A DNA stretch of 64,000 nt, taken from Chloroflexota bacterium. GTDB taxonomy: Bacteria; Chloroflexota; Anaerolineae; Anaerolineales; DRMV01. The stretch lies in NCBI GenBank assembly GCA_011322445.1, contig DRMV01000008.1, positions 62,001 to 126,000 on the forward strand. The letters run 5' to 3'. How positions within the stretch are numbered: the first letter of the stretch is position 1; each line of letters starts with the position of its first letter. Position numbers and translations under genes: made by a program. The notes under the pieces are model-generated. The model worked only from the letters and a program-made list of their open reading frames with translations, searched no databases and had not been told where the DNA came from. Shown here one piece after another: positions 8,385 through 17,148 of this stretch.

Positions 8385-9557
8385 ATGAGCACCTGGCCCG
8401 GAAAATTCGTCATCGGCATCACCGGCAACATCGGCACAGGCAAAAGCGTCGTCCGCAAAATGCTGGAACACCTGGGGGCCTACGGCATCGACGCCGACGC
8501 CTTAGGGCACCGCGCCATCGCCAAAGGCGCACCCGGCTATCAGCCCCTGGTAGACACCTTCGGGCAGTGGATTTTAACCCCCAACGGCGAAATCGACCGC
8601 CGCAAACTGGGACGGCTGGCTTTCGCCGACCCCGAAATCATGCGGCAACTGGAAGCCATCATCCACCCGCTGGTCGGCCAGGCCGTGGACTGGCTGGTGC
8701 GCCGCAGCCCCAAGCCGGTCATCGCTATCGAAGCCATCAAGTTGCTGGAAAGCGACCTTCGCAAACATTGCGATAGCATTTGGGTGGTCACCGCGCCCCC
8801 CGAAAAGCAACTCGAGCGGCTGCTCAAGAAACGCGGCATGACCCGCGAAGAAGCCGAACAGCGCATCAAAGCACAAGGCTCCCCGAGCGCCAAAATCGCC
8901 GCGGCCGATGTCGTGATTTACAACGACGGCTCGTTTGAAAAAACGTGGGAACAGGTCAGGAAAGCCTGGAAACTGGTGGTGCCGCAAAAAGCCGAAGGCA
9001 CCCGCCCTATCACCCTGGCCGTGCAGCGTTCCGAGGTGCTCAAACCGGGGCAAAAAGAGAAGCCCGCCACCGTGCCGTTGAAGGTCAAAAAAGCCGGCCC
9101 CAAACAGGCCGGCGAAATTGCGGCCTTCCTGAAAAAAGCCACCAACAAAGAAATTTCACGCGCCGAGGTGCTGGCTGCCTTTGGCGAAAAGGCCTACCTG
9201 CTGCTTTACCGCGGCGACGAGGTGGTGGGGCTGCTGGGATGGCAGGTGGAAAACCTGGTTTCCCGCATCAACGAATTTCACCTGCTGCCCGAGGTGCCAC
9301 TGGCAGCCGCGGCTTCGCTGATGCTGGCTGAAATGGAACGCGGCTCCAAGGAACTGCAATGCGAAGCAGCGTTGCTTTTCCTCCCCCCGGCAATGGCAAA
9401 ACAAACTGCGCTCTGGAAGCAACTCGGTTACACACCTCGCAAGCCCGAAAGCCTGGGGATGCGAGCATGGCAGGAGGCCGCCCGGGAATCGCAACCACCG
9501 GGCACCGTTTTGCTCTTCAAGCAACTTCGCCAAGATAGGGTGCTCCAGCCGCTCTAA
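8385..9557 (+). CDS. coaE: Dephospho-CoA kinase fused to a C-terminal acetyltransferase-like domain
   Basis: Residues 1 to about 205 are CoaE, the last step of CoA synthesis: P-loop GNIGTGKS (about 13-20), DADALGHRAI and the lid region KKRGMTREEAEQRIKAQ. CoaE is normally about 200 aa but this protein is 390 aa. After a Lys/Pro-rich linker, residues about 230-390 look like a degenerate GNAT-type domain (AYLLLYRGDEVVGLLGWQ, KQLGYTPRKP). Start: ATG after CCGGAGGACTT. The second-domain assignment is tentative. Confidence 0.85.
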   Translation: MSTWPGKFVIGITGNIGTGKSVVRKMLEHLGAYGIDADALGHRAIAKGAPGYQPLVDTFGQWILTPNGEIDRRKLGRLAFADPEIMRQLEAIIHPLVGQAVDWLVRRSPKPVIAIEAIKLLESDLRKHCDSIWVVTAPPEKQLERLLKKRGMTREEAEQRIKAQGSPSAKIAAADVVIYNDGSFEKTWEQVRKAWKLVVPQKAEGTRPITLAVQRSEVLKPGQKEKPATVPLKVKKAGPKQAGEIAAFLKKATNKEISRAEVLAAFGEKAYLLLYRGDEVVGLLGWQVENLVSRINEFHLLPEVPLAAAASLMLAEMERGSKELQCEAALLFLPPAMAKQTALWKQLGYTPRKPESLGMRAWQEAARESQPPGTVLLFKQLRQDRVLQPL

Positions 9558-9623
9558 ATAGCGAGGGCAGCGCCACGGCTTCCGAAATTTTGGTAGAATA
9601 AACCCGACCGCAAGCCTTTCCGG

Positions 9624-9640
9624 GGCGCCCTTGGGGCGCC
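9624..9640 (+). terminator. Possible terminator between coaE and the permease gene
   Basis: GGCGCCC-TTG-GGGCGCC is a perfect 7-bp hairpin followed by TTCACTTTTG, an imperfect T tract. Confidence 0.35.
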
Positions 9641-9682
9641 TTCACTTTTGTCTTGCTATCTTCACACACAAGGCGGTTTGCT

Positions 9683-12028
9683 ATGAGTCATGGTCGCAAA
9701 ATGTCCGTCACCCTGAGCCGCGGCATGGGGCTGATGGACGTCACGATGATTGGTGTGGGGGCAATGATCGGTGCAGGCATTTTCGGCCTCACCGGCATTG
9801 CCGCCGGCGAAGCAGGCCCCGTTGGCCTGCTGTTGGCGTTCTTCCTCAACGGCATCATCACCAGCCTCACCGGCCTTACCTACGCCGAACTCGGCTCGGC
9901 CATTCCCGAGGCAGGCGGCGGCTATCTCTGGGTGCGTCACGCCCTTTCGCGCTTCTGGGGCTTTTTTGCGGGCTGGATTTCATGGTTCAGCCACTCGGTT
10001 GCGTGCAGCCTCTATGCCGTCATTTTCGGCACCTTTTTCGTCGAACTGCTCAAACTGGGCAACATCCATTTCAGCGAAACGCCCATTTTCCTCGGCCTGA
10101 GCGTTGAAGATTTAGCCATCAAGGTCTTCGCCCTGCTGGTGGTCGCGCTGTTCATGTACGTCAACCTGAAAGGGGCTTCTGAAACCGGCACCGTCGGCAA
10201 CGTGGTGACCATTTTCAAAATCGTGGTGCTGCTGGTGCTGGTAGGCTTTGGCATCAAAGCAATGATGAACATTCCCAACTGGCCCGACCACTTCTTGCGC
10301 GACCCCAGCCCCTTCCCCCACGGCATTTGGGGGGTATTTGGCGCGATGGGGCTGACTTTCGTAGCCTTCGAAGGCTATGAAATCATCGCCCAGAGCGGTG
10401 AAGAACTGAAAGACCCCGGGCGCAACCTGCCCAAAGCCATCTTCTACTCCATCATCATCGTGGTTGCCATCTACCTGCTGGTGGCTTTCGTTGCCGTGGG
10501 CGCCCTCACCCATGCCGAAACCGGCGGTCTGCCCGCGTGGATGTACCTCGGCAAGGAAGGCGACCGCGCCATGATCCGCCTGGCGACCCACATCATGCCT
10601 TACGGCACGCTGATCATGATTCTGGGCGGCCTGGCTTCTACCATCTCGGCGCTCAACGCCACGGTGTATTCCAGTTCGCGGGTTTCCTTTGCCATGGGGC
10701 GCGGCGGCGACCTGCCCGCCCTTTTCGGGAAGGTGCACCCCCGCAACCGCACGCCTCACATGGCGATCCTTTTTAGCGGCCTGCTGATTGGCTTCATGGC
10801 CGTGGCCCTTCCGGTAGCCGACGTCGCCAGCGGGGCTTCCCTCACCTTCTTGATGCTCTTCTTGCTGACTAACATTTCCCTCATTCAACTGCGTAAAACC
10901 CAACCCGACCTGGAACGCCCCTTCAAAGTGCCGTGGGTGCCTGCGCTGCCCCTCCTCGCGATTGCCGTGCAAGGCTTCCTGGCTGTGGACCTGCTGCGCG
11001 CCAGCCCGATTGCCTGGGGTGCGACCATTCTCTGGATTTTGCTGGGCATTTATCTCTTCCGGCGCTGGGGCGGCCGCGAAGAAGCCCAGAAAGAAGCCGA
11101 CACCATTTTGCTGGAAGAGACCATCGCCGAGCGGCGCTTCTCCATTCTCGTGCCGGTGGTTTCGGCTACCGAAGGCCGAGAAATCGCCAAACTGGGCGCA
11201 ATGCTTTCCTATTATTACGATGGCGAATTGTTCGCCTTGCACGTCGTGCGGGTGCCGCACCAGTTAAGCCTGCACGATGGCCGGGCCTTCCTGAAACAAG
11301 GCCGCCCCCTGCTGGAAGCCGTGGTCGAGGTGGGACAAGAATACGATGTGCCGGTGCGCACCCAGTTGCGGCTGGGGCGCAAAGTCGCCCGCTCGATTGT
11401 GACCGCGGCGCAGGAACGCCACGCCGACCTGATGCTACTGCACTGGCCCGGCTATTCCGAAACCCGCGATGCTCACCTCGGCAGCATCATCGACGCTATT
11501 TCATCCAACCCACCCTGCGACCTGGCCGTCGTGCGGCTGGTCAAGCCCGTTACCCCGCCGCGGCGCATCCTGGTGCCTGTGGCCGGAGGGCCGCACACCC
11601 AACTGGCCGTGGAAATCGCGGTCGCGCAGGCGGTTTACACCGCGGAAAAGGCGCTCAAACCCGGCGAGCCGCCGCCCCAAATTGTGGCGCTCCACCTCGT
11701 GCCGCGCGACGGCGATATGAAAGCCGCGGAAGAACGCCAACGCGCCCTGATGGAGCAGCTGACCACCATCACCGACTTCCCAGTGGAATTGCGCATTTTG
11801 CCGGGCGACGACGTCGTGCAGGGCGTGCTTTCCTATGCGAAAGAGCGCCAGTTCGAGCAAATCGTCATCGGTGCTTCCGAAGAAGGCTTTTTAGAGCAAG
11901 CCGTCTTTGGCACCATTCCCCAACGCATTGCCCAACAGGCCGAAGTCAATGTCATCATGGTCAAACGCTACAACCCCCTCAAGCACGGGCTGCTGGGGCG
12001 CCTGAAGCGCAATCGCGAGACCCGCTAA
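9683..12028 (+). CDS. APC-superfamily amino acid permease with two C-terminal universal stress (Usp) domains
   Basis: The 781-aa protein has about 12 membrane segments in residues 1-455. The APC signature GVGAMIGAGIFGLTG sits in TM1, with FVAFEGYEIIAQSGEELKDP later. Two cytoplasmic UspA-like domains follow (about 480-610 and 625-770); the second ends with IVIGASEEGFLEQAVFGTI. APC members import amino acids or exchange them, and Usp tails are thought to sense nucleotides and gate transport. The ATG at 9683 gives the conserved N-terminus; an in-frame ATG at 9653 would add ten residues. Confidence 0.88.
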   Translation: MSHGRKMSVTLSRGMGLMDVTMIGVGAMIGAGIFGLTGIAAGEAGPVGLLLAFFLNGIITSLTGLTYAELGSAIPEAGGGYLWVRHALSRFWGFFAGWISWFSHSVACSLYAVIFGTFFVELLKLGNIHFSETPIFLGLSVEDLAIKVFALLVVALFMYVNLKGASETGTVGNVVTIFKIVVLLVLVGFGIKAMMNIPNWPDHFLRDPSPFPHGIWGVFGAMGLTFVAFEGYEIIAQSGEELKDPGRNLPKAIFYSIIIVVAIYLLVAFVAVGALTHAETGGLPAWMYLGKEGDRAMIRLATHIMPYGTLIMILGGLASTISALNATVYSSSRVSFAMGRGGDLPALFGKVHPRNRTPHMAILFSGLLIGFMAVALPVADVASGASLTFLMLFLLTNISLIQLRKTQPDLERPFKVPWVPALPLLAIAVQGFLAVDLLRASPIAWGATILWILLGIYLFRRWGGREEAQKEADTILLEETIAERRFSILVPVVSATEGREIAKLGAMLSYYYDGELFALHVVRVPHQLSLHDGRAFLKQGRPLLEAVVEVGQEYDVPVRTQLRLGRKVARSIVTAAQERHADLMLLHWPGYSETRDAHLGSIIDAISSNPPCDLAVVRLVKPVTPPRRILVPVAGGPHTQLAVEIAVAQAVYTAEKALKPGEPPPQIVALHLVPRDGDMKAAEERQRALMEQLTTITDFPVELRILPGDDVVQGVLSYAKERQFEQIVIGASEEGFLEQAVFGTIPQRIAQQAEVNVIMVKRYNPLKHGLLGRLKRNRETR

Positions 12029-12058
12029 CCTCTTCCCTGGGGTCTGCCTGCCACGCTT

Positions 12059-12745
12059 ATGGCCTACTGTTACGAATACCCTCGCCCTGCTGTTACGGTC
12101 GACATCGTCGCCTTCACCGTGCGGCAAAACCGGCTGCACGTCTTGCTCATTCGCCGCGGGCGTGCCCCATTTGCCGGCAAATGGGCCTTGCCGGGCGGCT
12201 TCGTAAGCATGGAAGAATCCCTCGAAGCGGCTGCCGCGCGTGAACTGGCCGAAGAAACCGGCGTCGAAAACGCCTACCTGGAACAACTTTACACCTACGG
12301 CGACCCCGAGCGCGACCCTCGTGGGCGGGTAATCACGGTGGCTTACTTCGCACTCATCCCGGCCGATGCCACAGTGCGCGCCGAGGGGGGCGACGACGCG
12401 GCGCAGGCGTGCTGGTTCCCCATTGACGACTTGCCGCCCCTGGCTTTCGACCACGGCAAAATCATCACTTACGCTCTCCGCCGTCTGCGTTACAAACTGG
12501 AATACACCGCCGTGGGCTTCCAGCTCTTGCCGGAAACCTTCACGCTCAGCGAACTGCAACAGGTTTACGAAATCATCCTGGGGGAAAAACTGGACAAACG
12601 CAACTTCCGGCGGCGGATTTTGCAATCGGGCGTCATCGAGGCCACGCCGCACTACCAGCGCGGCCGGGAAGGCCGCCCCGCGCGGCTCTACCGCTACAAA
12701 CCCGATGCCGTAGCCGAAGTCAAAGCGCGGCGGCTGTTTCCCTAA
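12059..12745 (+). CDS. Nudix-domain regulator, NrtR-like
   Basis: The 228-aa protein pairs an N-terminal Nudix domain with a C-terminal winged-helix region. The Nudix box starts GGFVSMEESLEAAAARELAE and continues ETGV. The C-terminal half reads FTLSELQQVYEIILGEKLDK then NFRRRIL. That architecture is typical of NrtR, a repressor of NAD-pathway genes that senses ADP-ribose, although related proteins are plain ADP-ribose pyrophosphatases. No NAD genes are nearby, so the target is unknown. It is 30 bp downstream of the permease and may be co-transcribed. Confidence 0.8.
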   Translation: MAYCYEYPRPAVTVDIVAFTVRQNRLHVLLIRRGRAPFAGKWALPGGFVSMEESLEAAAARELAEETGVENAYLEQLYTYGDPERDPRGRVITVAYFALIPADATVRAEGGDDAAQACWFPIDDLPPLAFDHGKIITYALRRLRYKLEYTAVGFQLLPETFTLSELQQVYEIILGEKLDKRNFRRRILQSGVIEATPHYQRGREGRPARLYRYKPDAVAEVKARRLFP

Positions 12746-12802
12746 AACTGTGCACCGGGCACCGTGCACCATGCACAGGGCACAGGGCATCCTGGCATCT
12801 CC
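12746..12802. repeat. Low-complexity intergenic repeat of GTGCACC/GGGCAC words
   Basis: The gap between two convergent genes is built of degenerate copies of GTGCACC, GGGCACC and GGGCACAGG. Similar word-repeat spacers occur at 14291-14345 and 38893-39015. Confidence 0.5.
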
Positions 12803-14275
12803 TCATCCCCTCAGCACCTCATCCCTCACCACTTTCCCATCCGCCAGCACCACTTTCCGGCGGGCATATTCCCACGCCAGCCGCTCGTCGTGGGTGATCA
12901 TCACGATGGTCACCCCCTGCTGGTTGAGGGCGCGCAAGCGGTCCATCAGCGCGTAAGCCGTGTTGCGGTCCTGCCCAAACGTCGGTTCATCCAAAATCAG
13001 CAGGCGCTGCCCGGCTGCTAGCATGGTGCCCACGCTCAGCCGCCGCTTTTGCCCCTGGCTGAGGGTGAAAGGGTTGCGCTCGGCGTGGGCGGTGAGATGA
13101 AAATCATCCAGCAGCGCCTCGACCCGCTCGCGCACGCGCGCTTCGGGCCAGCCGCGCACCTTCAGGCTATACGCCAGTTCATCCCACACGCGGTCGGTGA
13201 CAAACTGATGCTCCGGGTTCTGGAAGACAAAGCCCACCAAATCGGCCTGCTCGCGCGGAGAAAGCGCGGTTCGCGGTTTCCCAAACAGGCGCACCTCACC
13301 CGCCTGGGGCCGCGGCAGCAACCCGGCCATGTGCAACGCCAACGTCGACTTCCCCGCCCCATTCGCGCCCATCAGCGCCACGAAATCGCCCTGGGGGATG
13401 CGCAAATTCACCCCCCGCAGCACCGGCGCGCCCTCGGGGTAGGCAAATTCCAGGTTACGGACTTCCACCGCGGGCGGTGCATCGTTCAAAGCCGGGAAGG
13501 CATCGAGCAAGGGCCGGCGCCCGGCGCGCGGGTCGAGGTGAGAGGGCACCCAGATGCCGGCTTCCAGAATTTGGGGCAAATGGGCTTCCAGAGTCGCGGT
13601 GGGTTCCCCAGCGGCCAGCAGCCGCCCGGCTTCCCCCAAAAAGAGCACCCGGTCAGCCAGGTGCCAGCAGGCATCCAGCTTGTGCTCAATGAGCAAAATG
13701 GTATGCTCGCCTTTCAGGCGCTTCAAAGTGGCAAAAAACTCGCGCGTGGCCTGGGGATCGAGGTTGGCCGTCGGCTCGTCGAGGATGAGAATCGGGGGCT
13801 CCATGGCGAGCAAGGCCGCGAGGGCAATCCGCTGGGCCTCGCCGCCGGAAAGCGTATCGAGGCGGCGTTTGAGAAAAGCCTCCATCCCCACCCTGGCAAG
13901 GGCTGCCCGGATACGGGCAGGCATGGCCTCCCGCGGCACAGCGAGGTTTTCCAGGCCAAAGGCGAGTTCGTCTTCCACCGTCAGGGTGGCAAAACCGGCC
14001 TCGGGGTCCTGAAAGAGGATGCCCGCCGTGGCCGCGATCCGGGCAGGCTCGGCTTCGGCAGGGTCGAGGCCGCCGATGCGAATTTGCCCCTCCACATGGG
14101 CGTAAATGTGATGCGGCACGATGCCAGTCAGAGCCAGCGCCAGCGTCGATTTTCCACCGCCGGAAGGGCCCAAAAGCAACGTCAAACTGCCCGCGGGCAG
14201 GGTGAAGGAAACATCCTGCACCGCGGGCTTTGACGTGCGTGGGTAACGGATGGTGAGGTGAGAGACGGAAATCAT
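12803..14275 (-). CDS. Energy-coupling-factor ABC ATPase, two fused ATPase domains (YkoD-like)
   Basis: The 490-aa protein contains two complete ABC ATPases. Domain 1 has Walker A GPSGGGKST, signature LSGGEAQR and Walker B ILILDEPTANLD. Domain 2 has GANGAGKST, LSQGQKRR and LLILDEPTFGQD. The fused layout matches YkoD of the hydroxymethylpyrimidine/thiamine ECF transporter YkoEDC. It lies downstream of an S-component like YkoE in a TPP-riboswitch operon, so thiamine-precursor uptake is inferred. The ATG at 14275 begins the conserved MISVSHLTIRYP. Confidence 0.85.
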   Translation of the reverse strand: MISVSHLTIRYPRTSKPAVQDVSFTLPAGSLTLLLGPSGGGKSTLALALTGIVPHHIYAHVEGQIRIGGLDPAEAEPARIAATAGILFQDPEAGFATLTVEDELAFGLENLAVPREAMPARIRAALARVGMEAFLKRRLDTLSGGEAQRIALAALLAMEPPILILDEPTANLDPQATREFFATLKRLKGEHTILLIEHKLDACWHLADRVLFLGEAGRLLAAGEPTATLEAHLPQILEAGIWVPSHLDPRAGRRPLLDAFPALNDAPPAVEVRNLEFAYPEGAPVLRGVNLRIPQGDFVALMGANGAGKSTLALHMAGLLPRPQAGEVRLFGKPRTALSPREQADLVGFVFQNPEHQFVTDRVWDELAYSLKVRGWPEARVRERVEALLDDFHLTAHAERNPFTLSQGQKRRLSVGTMLAAGQRLLILDEPTFGQDRNTAYALMDRLRALNQQGVTIVMITHDERLAWEYARRKVVLADGKVVRDEVLRG

Positions 14276-14290
14276 GAGAAAAAAGTCGCC

Positions 14291-14345
14291 CCGTTGCCCC
14301 GTATTCCGGTGCCCCGTGGCTCCGTCCACCGGAGCACTTGACGCC
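14291..14345. repeat. Low-complexity intergenic repeat of CCGGAGCAC words
   Basis: Degenerate copies of CCGGAGCAC and TGCCCCGT fill the spacer between the ykoE-like and ykoD-like genes. Confidence 0.45.
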
Positions 14346-14365
14346 GGAGCACCGGAGCACGCTTT

Positions 14366-15109
14366 TTACGCCTCGTCGCGGGCAATGGCGAAGGAATTGA
14401 GCGCCCCGGCGCGGTAAAGGCCATCGGCAATGGCCTTCCCCAGCCAGCCCGAGAGCACCGCGCCGGAAATCAGCCGCGCGACCAGCATGGCGGCGAGCAC
14501 GCCGAGTTTCAAATTGCTGTACCAGAACATATAATCCACCACCAGGCTGCCCGCGCCCGCAGCCGCGCCGGCGAGCATCAAGGTGGTCAGGTTGTACTTC
14601 TTGTAACCCGTGGCGGCAAACACCACCTCGGCCATGCCGCCCTGCACCAGGCCGGAAATCAGCAACGTCAGCCCCCAATAGCCCCCGGCGAGGAACTCCG
14701 CCAGTGCGGCCAGGGTTTCCGCTGCAATGGCCGCACCGGGCTTGCGGATGATGTACGGCGCAATGATGCCGGCAATGAACCAAAAGCCATAGAGCAGGTC
14801 GCGTGCGCCGGGGAAGGCGGCTTCCAGCGGCTTCGCCAAATCCCAAATCATGCTCCAGCCCACGAACAGCAGGCCGAACACCAACGCCAGGTTGGCCGCG
14901 AGGATGGCGTCGATCGTGCGCCACTTCGCCAACGCAGGCCGAGAGCCCCAGGCCGCACCGGCCGCCAGCCCCAACACCGCCAACACCACCGCATCGACCG
15001 TGTTCCAGGCAATACCCTCGGCATCGGCGCGCAACACCGCGGCGACATAATACACCACTAACATGAAAGCCGCCGTCAGCACGGCATAGACAAAAGGACG
15101 GGTTTTCAT
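14366..15109 (-). CDS. ECF transporter S component, YkoE family
   Basis: The 247-aa hydrophobic protein has about six membrane segments. It matches the YkoE family in length and in conserved stretches such as YGFWFIAGIIAPYIIRKPGA and FLAGGYWG. S components bind the vitamin in the membrane; YkoE is associated with hydroxymethylpyrimidine/thiamine. It sits between thiN and the ATPase gene in the riboswitch operon. No EcfT (YkoC) follows: the ATPase gene ends against a convergent gene. The start ATG follows GGAGGTGCTTCG. Confidence 0.82.
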   Translation of the reverse strand: MKTRPFVYAVLTAAFMLVVYYVAAVLRADAEGIAWNTVDAVVLAVLGLAAGAAWGSRPALAKWRTIDAILAANLALVFGLLFVGWSMIWDLAKPLEAAFPGARDLLYGFWFIAGIIAPYIIRKPGAAIAAETLAALAEFLAGGYWGLTLLISGLVQGGMAEVVFAATGYKKYNLTTLMLAGAAAGAGSLVVDYMFWYSNLKLGVLAAMLVARLISGAVLSGWLGKAIADGLYRAGALNSFAIARDEA

Positions 15110-15132
15110 CGAAGCACCTCCACAAAACAGGG

Positions 15133-15765
15133 TTAGCGGTGCTTGCCGCTGATGTGGAACACCAGCAGCAGCCCCTGCCGCACGGTGATTTCGGCGCGCG
15201 AGGCAGTCAGGCGGTTGCTCACGCCCAGGGCACAGCCAAACGGCACCACGCCATCTGTGAGGGGGAAAGCCAGCCCGGTGGCGGTCACGCCGCGCGCATC
15301 GCCTGCCACTGCCAGCAGCGAAACCGTATCGCCCGGCTTGCCCTCCACCACCCCGGCGTGATGCACCAGGAAAGCGCGCTGTGGGCCGTCCATCAGCACC
15401 ACATCCAGGTCGCGCCAGTGCGGGTGGGCCAGCAAGAGCAAATTCGCCATGCTCTGATCCCAACGGCCGCCCAAGGCCCCCAAAACAGTGATGCGCTGCG
15501 CGCCGCGTGCCACCGCGAGGCGCAACGCCAGTTCCAGGTCGGTCTGGTCTTTATCGACCGGGAAGCGCAAAATCTCCACCCCTGCGGCTTCCCAGCGGGC
15601 GACCTCCGCCGCGGTGAGGGAATCCAAGTCGCCGATGAGCACATCGGGCCGCGTGCGGAGGGCCTCGCACAGCCGCGCGCCGCCATCGGCGGCCACCACA
15701 AGGTCGGCCTCGGGGGCCATCGTCGTGGCCTCGGCCACACCATTGGCGCAAATCAGCACATGCAT
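15133..15765 (-). CDS. thiN: Thiamine pyrophosphokinase
   Basis: The 210-aa protein transfers pyrophosphate from ATP to thiamine, making TPP. Family motifs are VVAADGGARLCEAL, PDVLIGDLDSL and PVDKDQTDLELAL, with GALGGRWDQSMANL. It is the first gene after the TPP riboswitch, followed by the ECF transporter genes, a coherent salvage operon of uptake then activation. The ATG at 15765 gives the conserved N-terminus MHVLICANG. Confidence 0.93.
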   Translation of the reverse strand: MHVLICANGVAEATTMAPEADLVVAADGGARLCEALRTRPDVLIGDLDSLTAAEVARWEAAGVEILRFPVDKDQTDLELALRLAVARGAQRITVLGALGGRWDQSMANLLLLAHPHWRDLDVVLMDGPQRAFLVHHAGVVEGKPGDTVSLLAVAGDARGVTATGLAFPLTDGVVPFGCALGVSNRLTASRAEITVRQGLLLVFHISGKHR

Positions 15766-15824
15766 AACGAAAACCCTCCGCGCGCGGCGAAGGGTTTGGG
15801 GAGTGTGCAAAGCATAGTGCTCGC

Positions 15825-15911
15825 CATCCCTCCGCCGGCATTACCCGGATCAGGTGCTACGGGTCGCGGGCTTCCGGCCCGCCTCTCAGCCCGGCAACAC
15901 CGAGCTCCCCG
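15825..15911 (-). promoter_or_regulatory. TPP riboswitch (THI element)
   Basis: The minus strand carries the invariant THI-box blocks in order: GGGGAGCTCGG, GGGCTGAGAGGC, a variable P3 hairpin (GCGGGC/GCCCGC), GACCC, ACCTGATCCGGGTAATGCC and GGCGGAGGGA. It binds TPP and switches expression of the thiN-ykoE-ykoD operon downstream. Confidence 0.96.
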
Positions 15912-15938
15912 TGCGGCAAATCGCGATCGTGTGGCCTC

Positions 15939-15967
15939 ATTATAGCGGCCGCGCCGGGGGAAGTCAA
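15939..15967 (-). promoter_or_regulatory. Promoter of the thiamine operon
   Basis: TTGACT, a 17-bp spacer and a perfect TATAAT lie just upstream of the riboswitch. The rest of the 15968-16188 gap shows only a possible TATAAT near 16122 for the next rightward gene. Confidence 0.8.
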
Positions 15968-16188
15968 GCACGAAGCCAAAGTGCGCTCAGCGCGCGGGGG
16001 AGCAAACCACAATCTGACACACCTGCGCTGCGGTCGGGCTAAAAAATCCGCCGGATGGCCTCATGCCGCGCGGTGCGCGTCGCGAGAGAAGCGTCCCGGT
16101 CGCCAGAGCGCGTTTTCCGGTATAATGGCTTCCGCAGCAACAACCCACGCTGTGCTACGCCCCCACCCCTGAATTTGGAGCAGGCTCC

Positions 16189-17127
16189 ATGCCCTCACCT
16201 CGCAAGCACCTCTTTCGCCCTCTTTCCCTGCCGTGGTGGGATTTCGTGCCCCTGTTCGACTGGGGCGACCCGGCGCTGGAAGACATCGGCGCCGCGGGGT
16301 TTTCCCTGCTGCCGCGCCGCTTCGACGCCCCCACGCTGGAACATGCCCGCACCTTCCTCACCGTGCGCTTCCCCAGCCCCAGCCTGAGCAAAGCCCTGGC
16401 CAACGAGGCAATGATCATCGCCCCGCTGCCCGGCGAAGCAGCCCCTCCTCCACCCCAGCGCGCCACCCACGGCCCCTGGGAAACCCTGCAAACCGAAGCG
16501 CCCGCGGCGCTCTACGGCACCCGCAGCCACCAAAGCCGCCAGGGGGGGCTGCGCCTGCAATGCCACTACCGCCTGCACCGCCAGCAGCCCGTGGTGGCGT
16601 GGCACCTGAACATCGCCAACACCACCCGCCGCCCCCTGCGGCTGGAAAGTGCGGTCTTGCTGCGCGTGGGCCCCACCCAAAAAGTGCGCAAACACCGCCG
16701 CAGCGACTTCATCCCCAGCCGCTTTCGGTTATTCAAACTGCAACGCGCCCCCAAAACCCAAAGCGCCTATTACGACCTCACCGAGCGTTTCGGCAGCCTG
16801 CGTTTCCACGCCCTCAATGCCCTGGCCTTCCAAGTCGAGGAAGTCCCCAACCCCGCTGCCCTGGCGCGCGGCCTTCCCCTGCCGGAAGGCTGCACGCCGC
16901 CGGCTTACGGCGCGCTGCTGCAACCGGAAGGCGGGCAGGGGCTGGCCTTGCTCGCAGGGGCGGCTGCTTTCCCCAGCCGTTTCCAACTGCAGGTCAACGC
17001 CGACCCCCTCGCGCCGGGCCTGACACTGCGCCTGGTGCCCACCGAAGAAGTCGTCATCCCCCCTGGTGAGGCGTTCCCCCTGCCGCCCACCGTCCTTGCC
17101 TGGCTGGAAAACACCCCCTCTGCCTGA
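16189..17127 (+). CDS. Protein of unknown function, 312 aa
   Basis: I do not recognise the family. The protein is soluble, rich in Pro, Leu and Arg, with no signal peptide or membrane segment. Distinct patches are WWDFVPLFDWGDPALEDIGA near the N-terminus and FIPSRFRLFKL in the centre; the second half looks beta-rich. Codon use matches the host neighbours. It lies 21 bp before the acyl-CoA synthetase gene and is probably co-transcribed with it. TATAAT at about 16122 is a plausible -10. Confidence 0.65.
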   Translation: MPSPRKHLFRPLSLPWWDFVPLFDWGDPALEDIGAAGFSLLPRRFDAPTLEHARTFLTVRFPSPSLSKALANEAMIIAPLPGEAAPPPPQRATHGPWETLQTEAPAALYGTRSHQSRQGGLRLQCHYRLHRQQPVVAWHLNIANTTRRPLRLESAVLLRVGPTQKVRKHRRSDFIPSRFRLFKLQRAPKTQSAYYDLTERFGSLRFHALNALAFQVEEVPNPAALARGLPLPEGCTPPAYGALLQPEGGQGLALLAGAAAFPSRFQLQVNADPLAPGLTLRLVPTEEVVIPPGEAFPLPPTVLAWLENTPSA

Positions 17128-17148
17128 CCCTCCCCTTCGGAGCCACCC

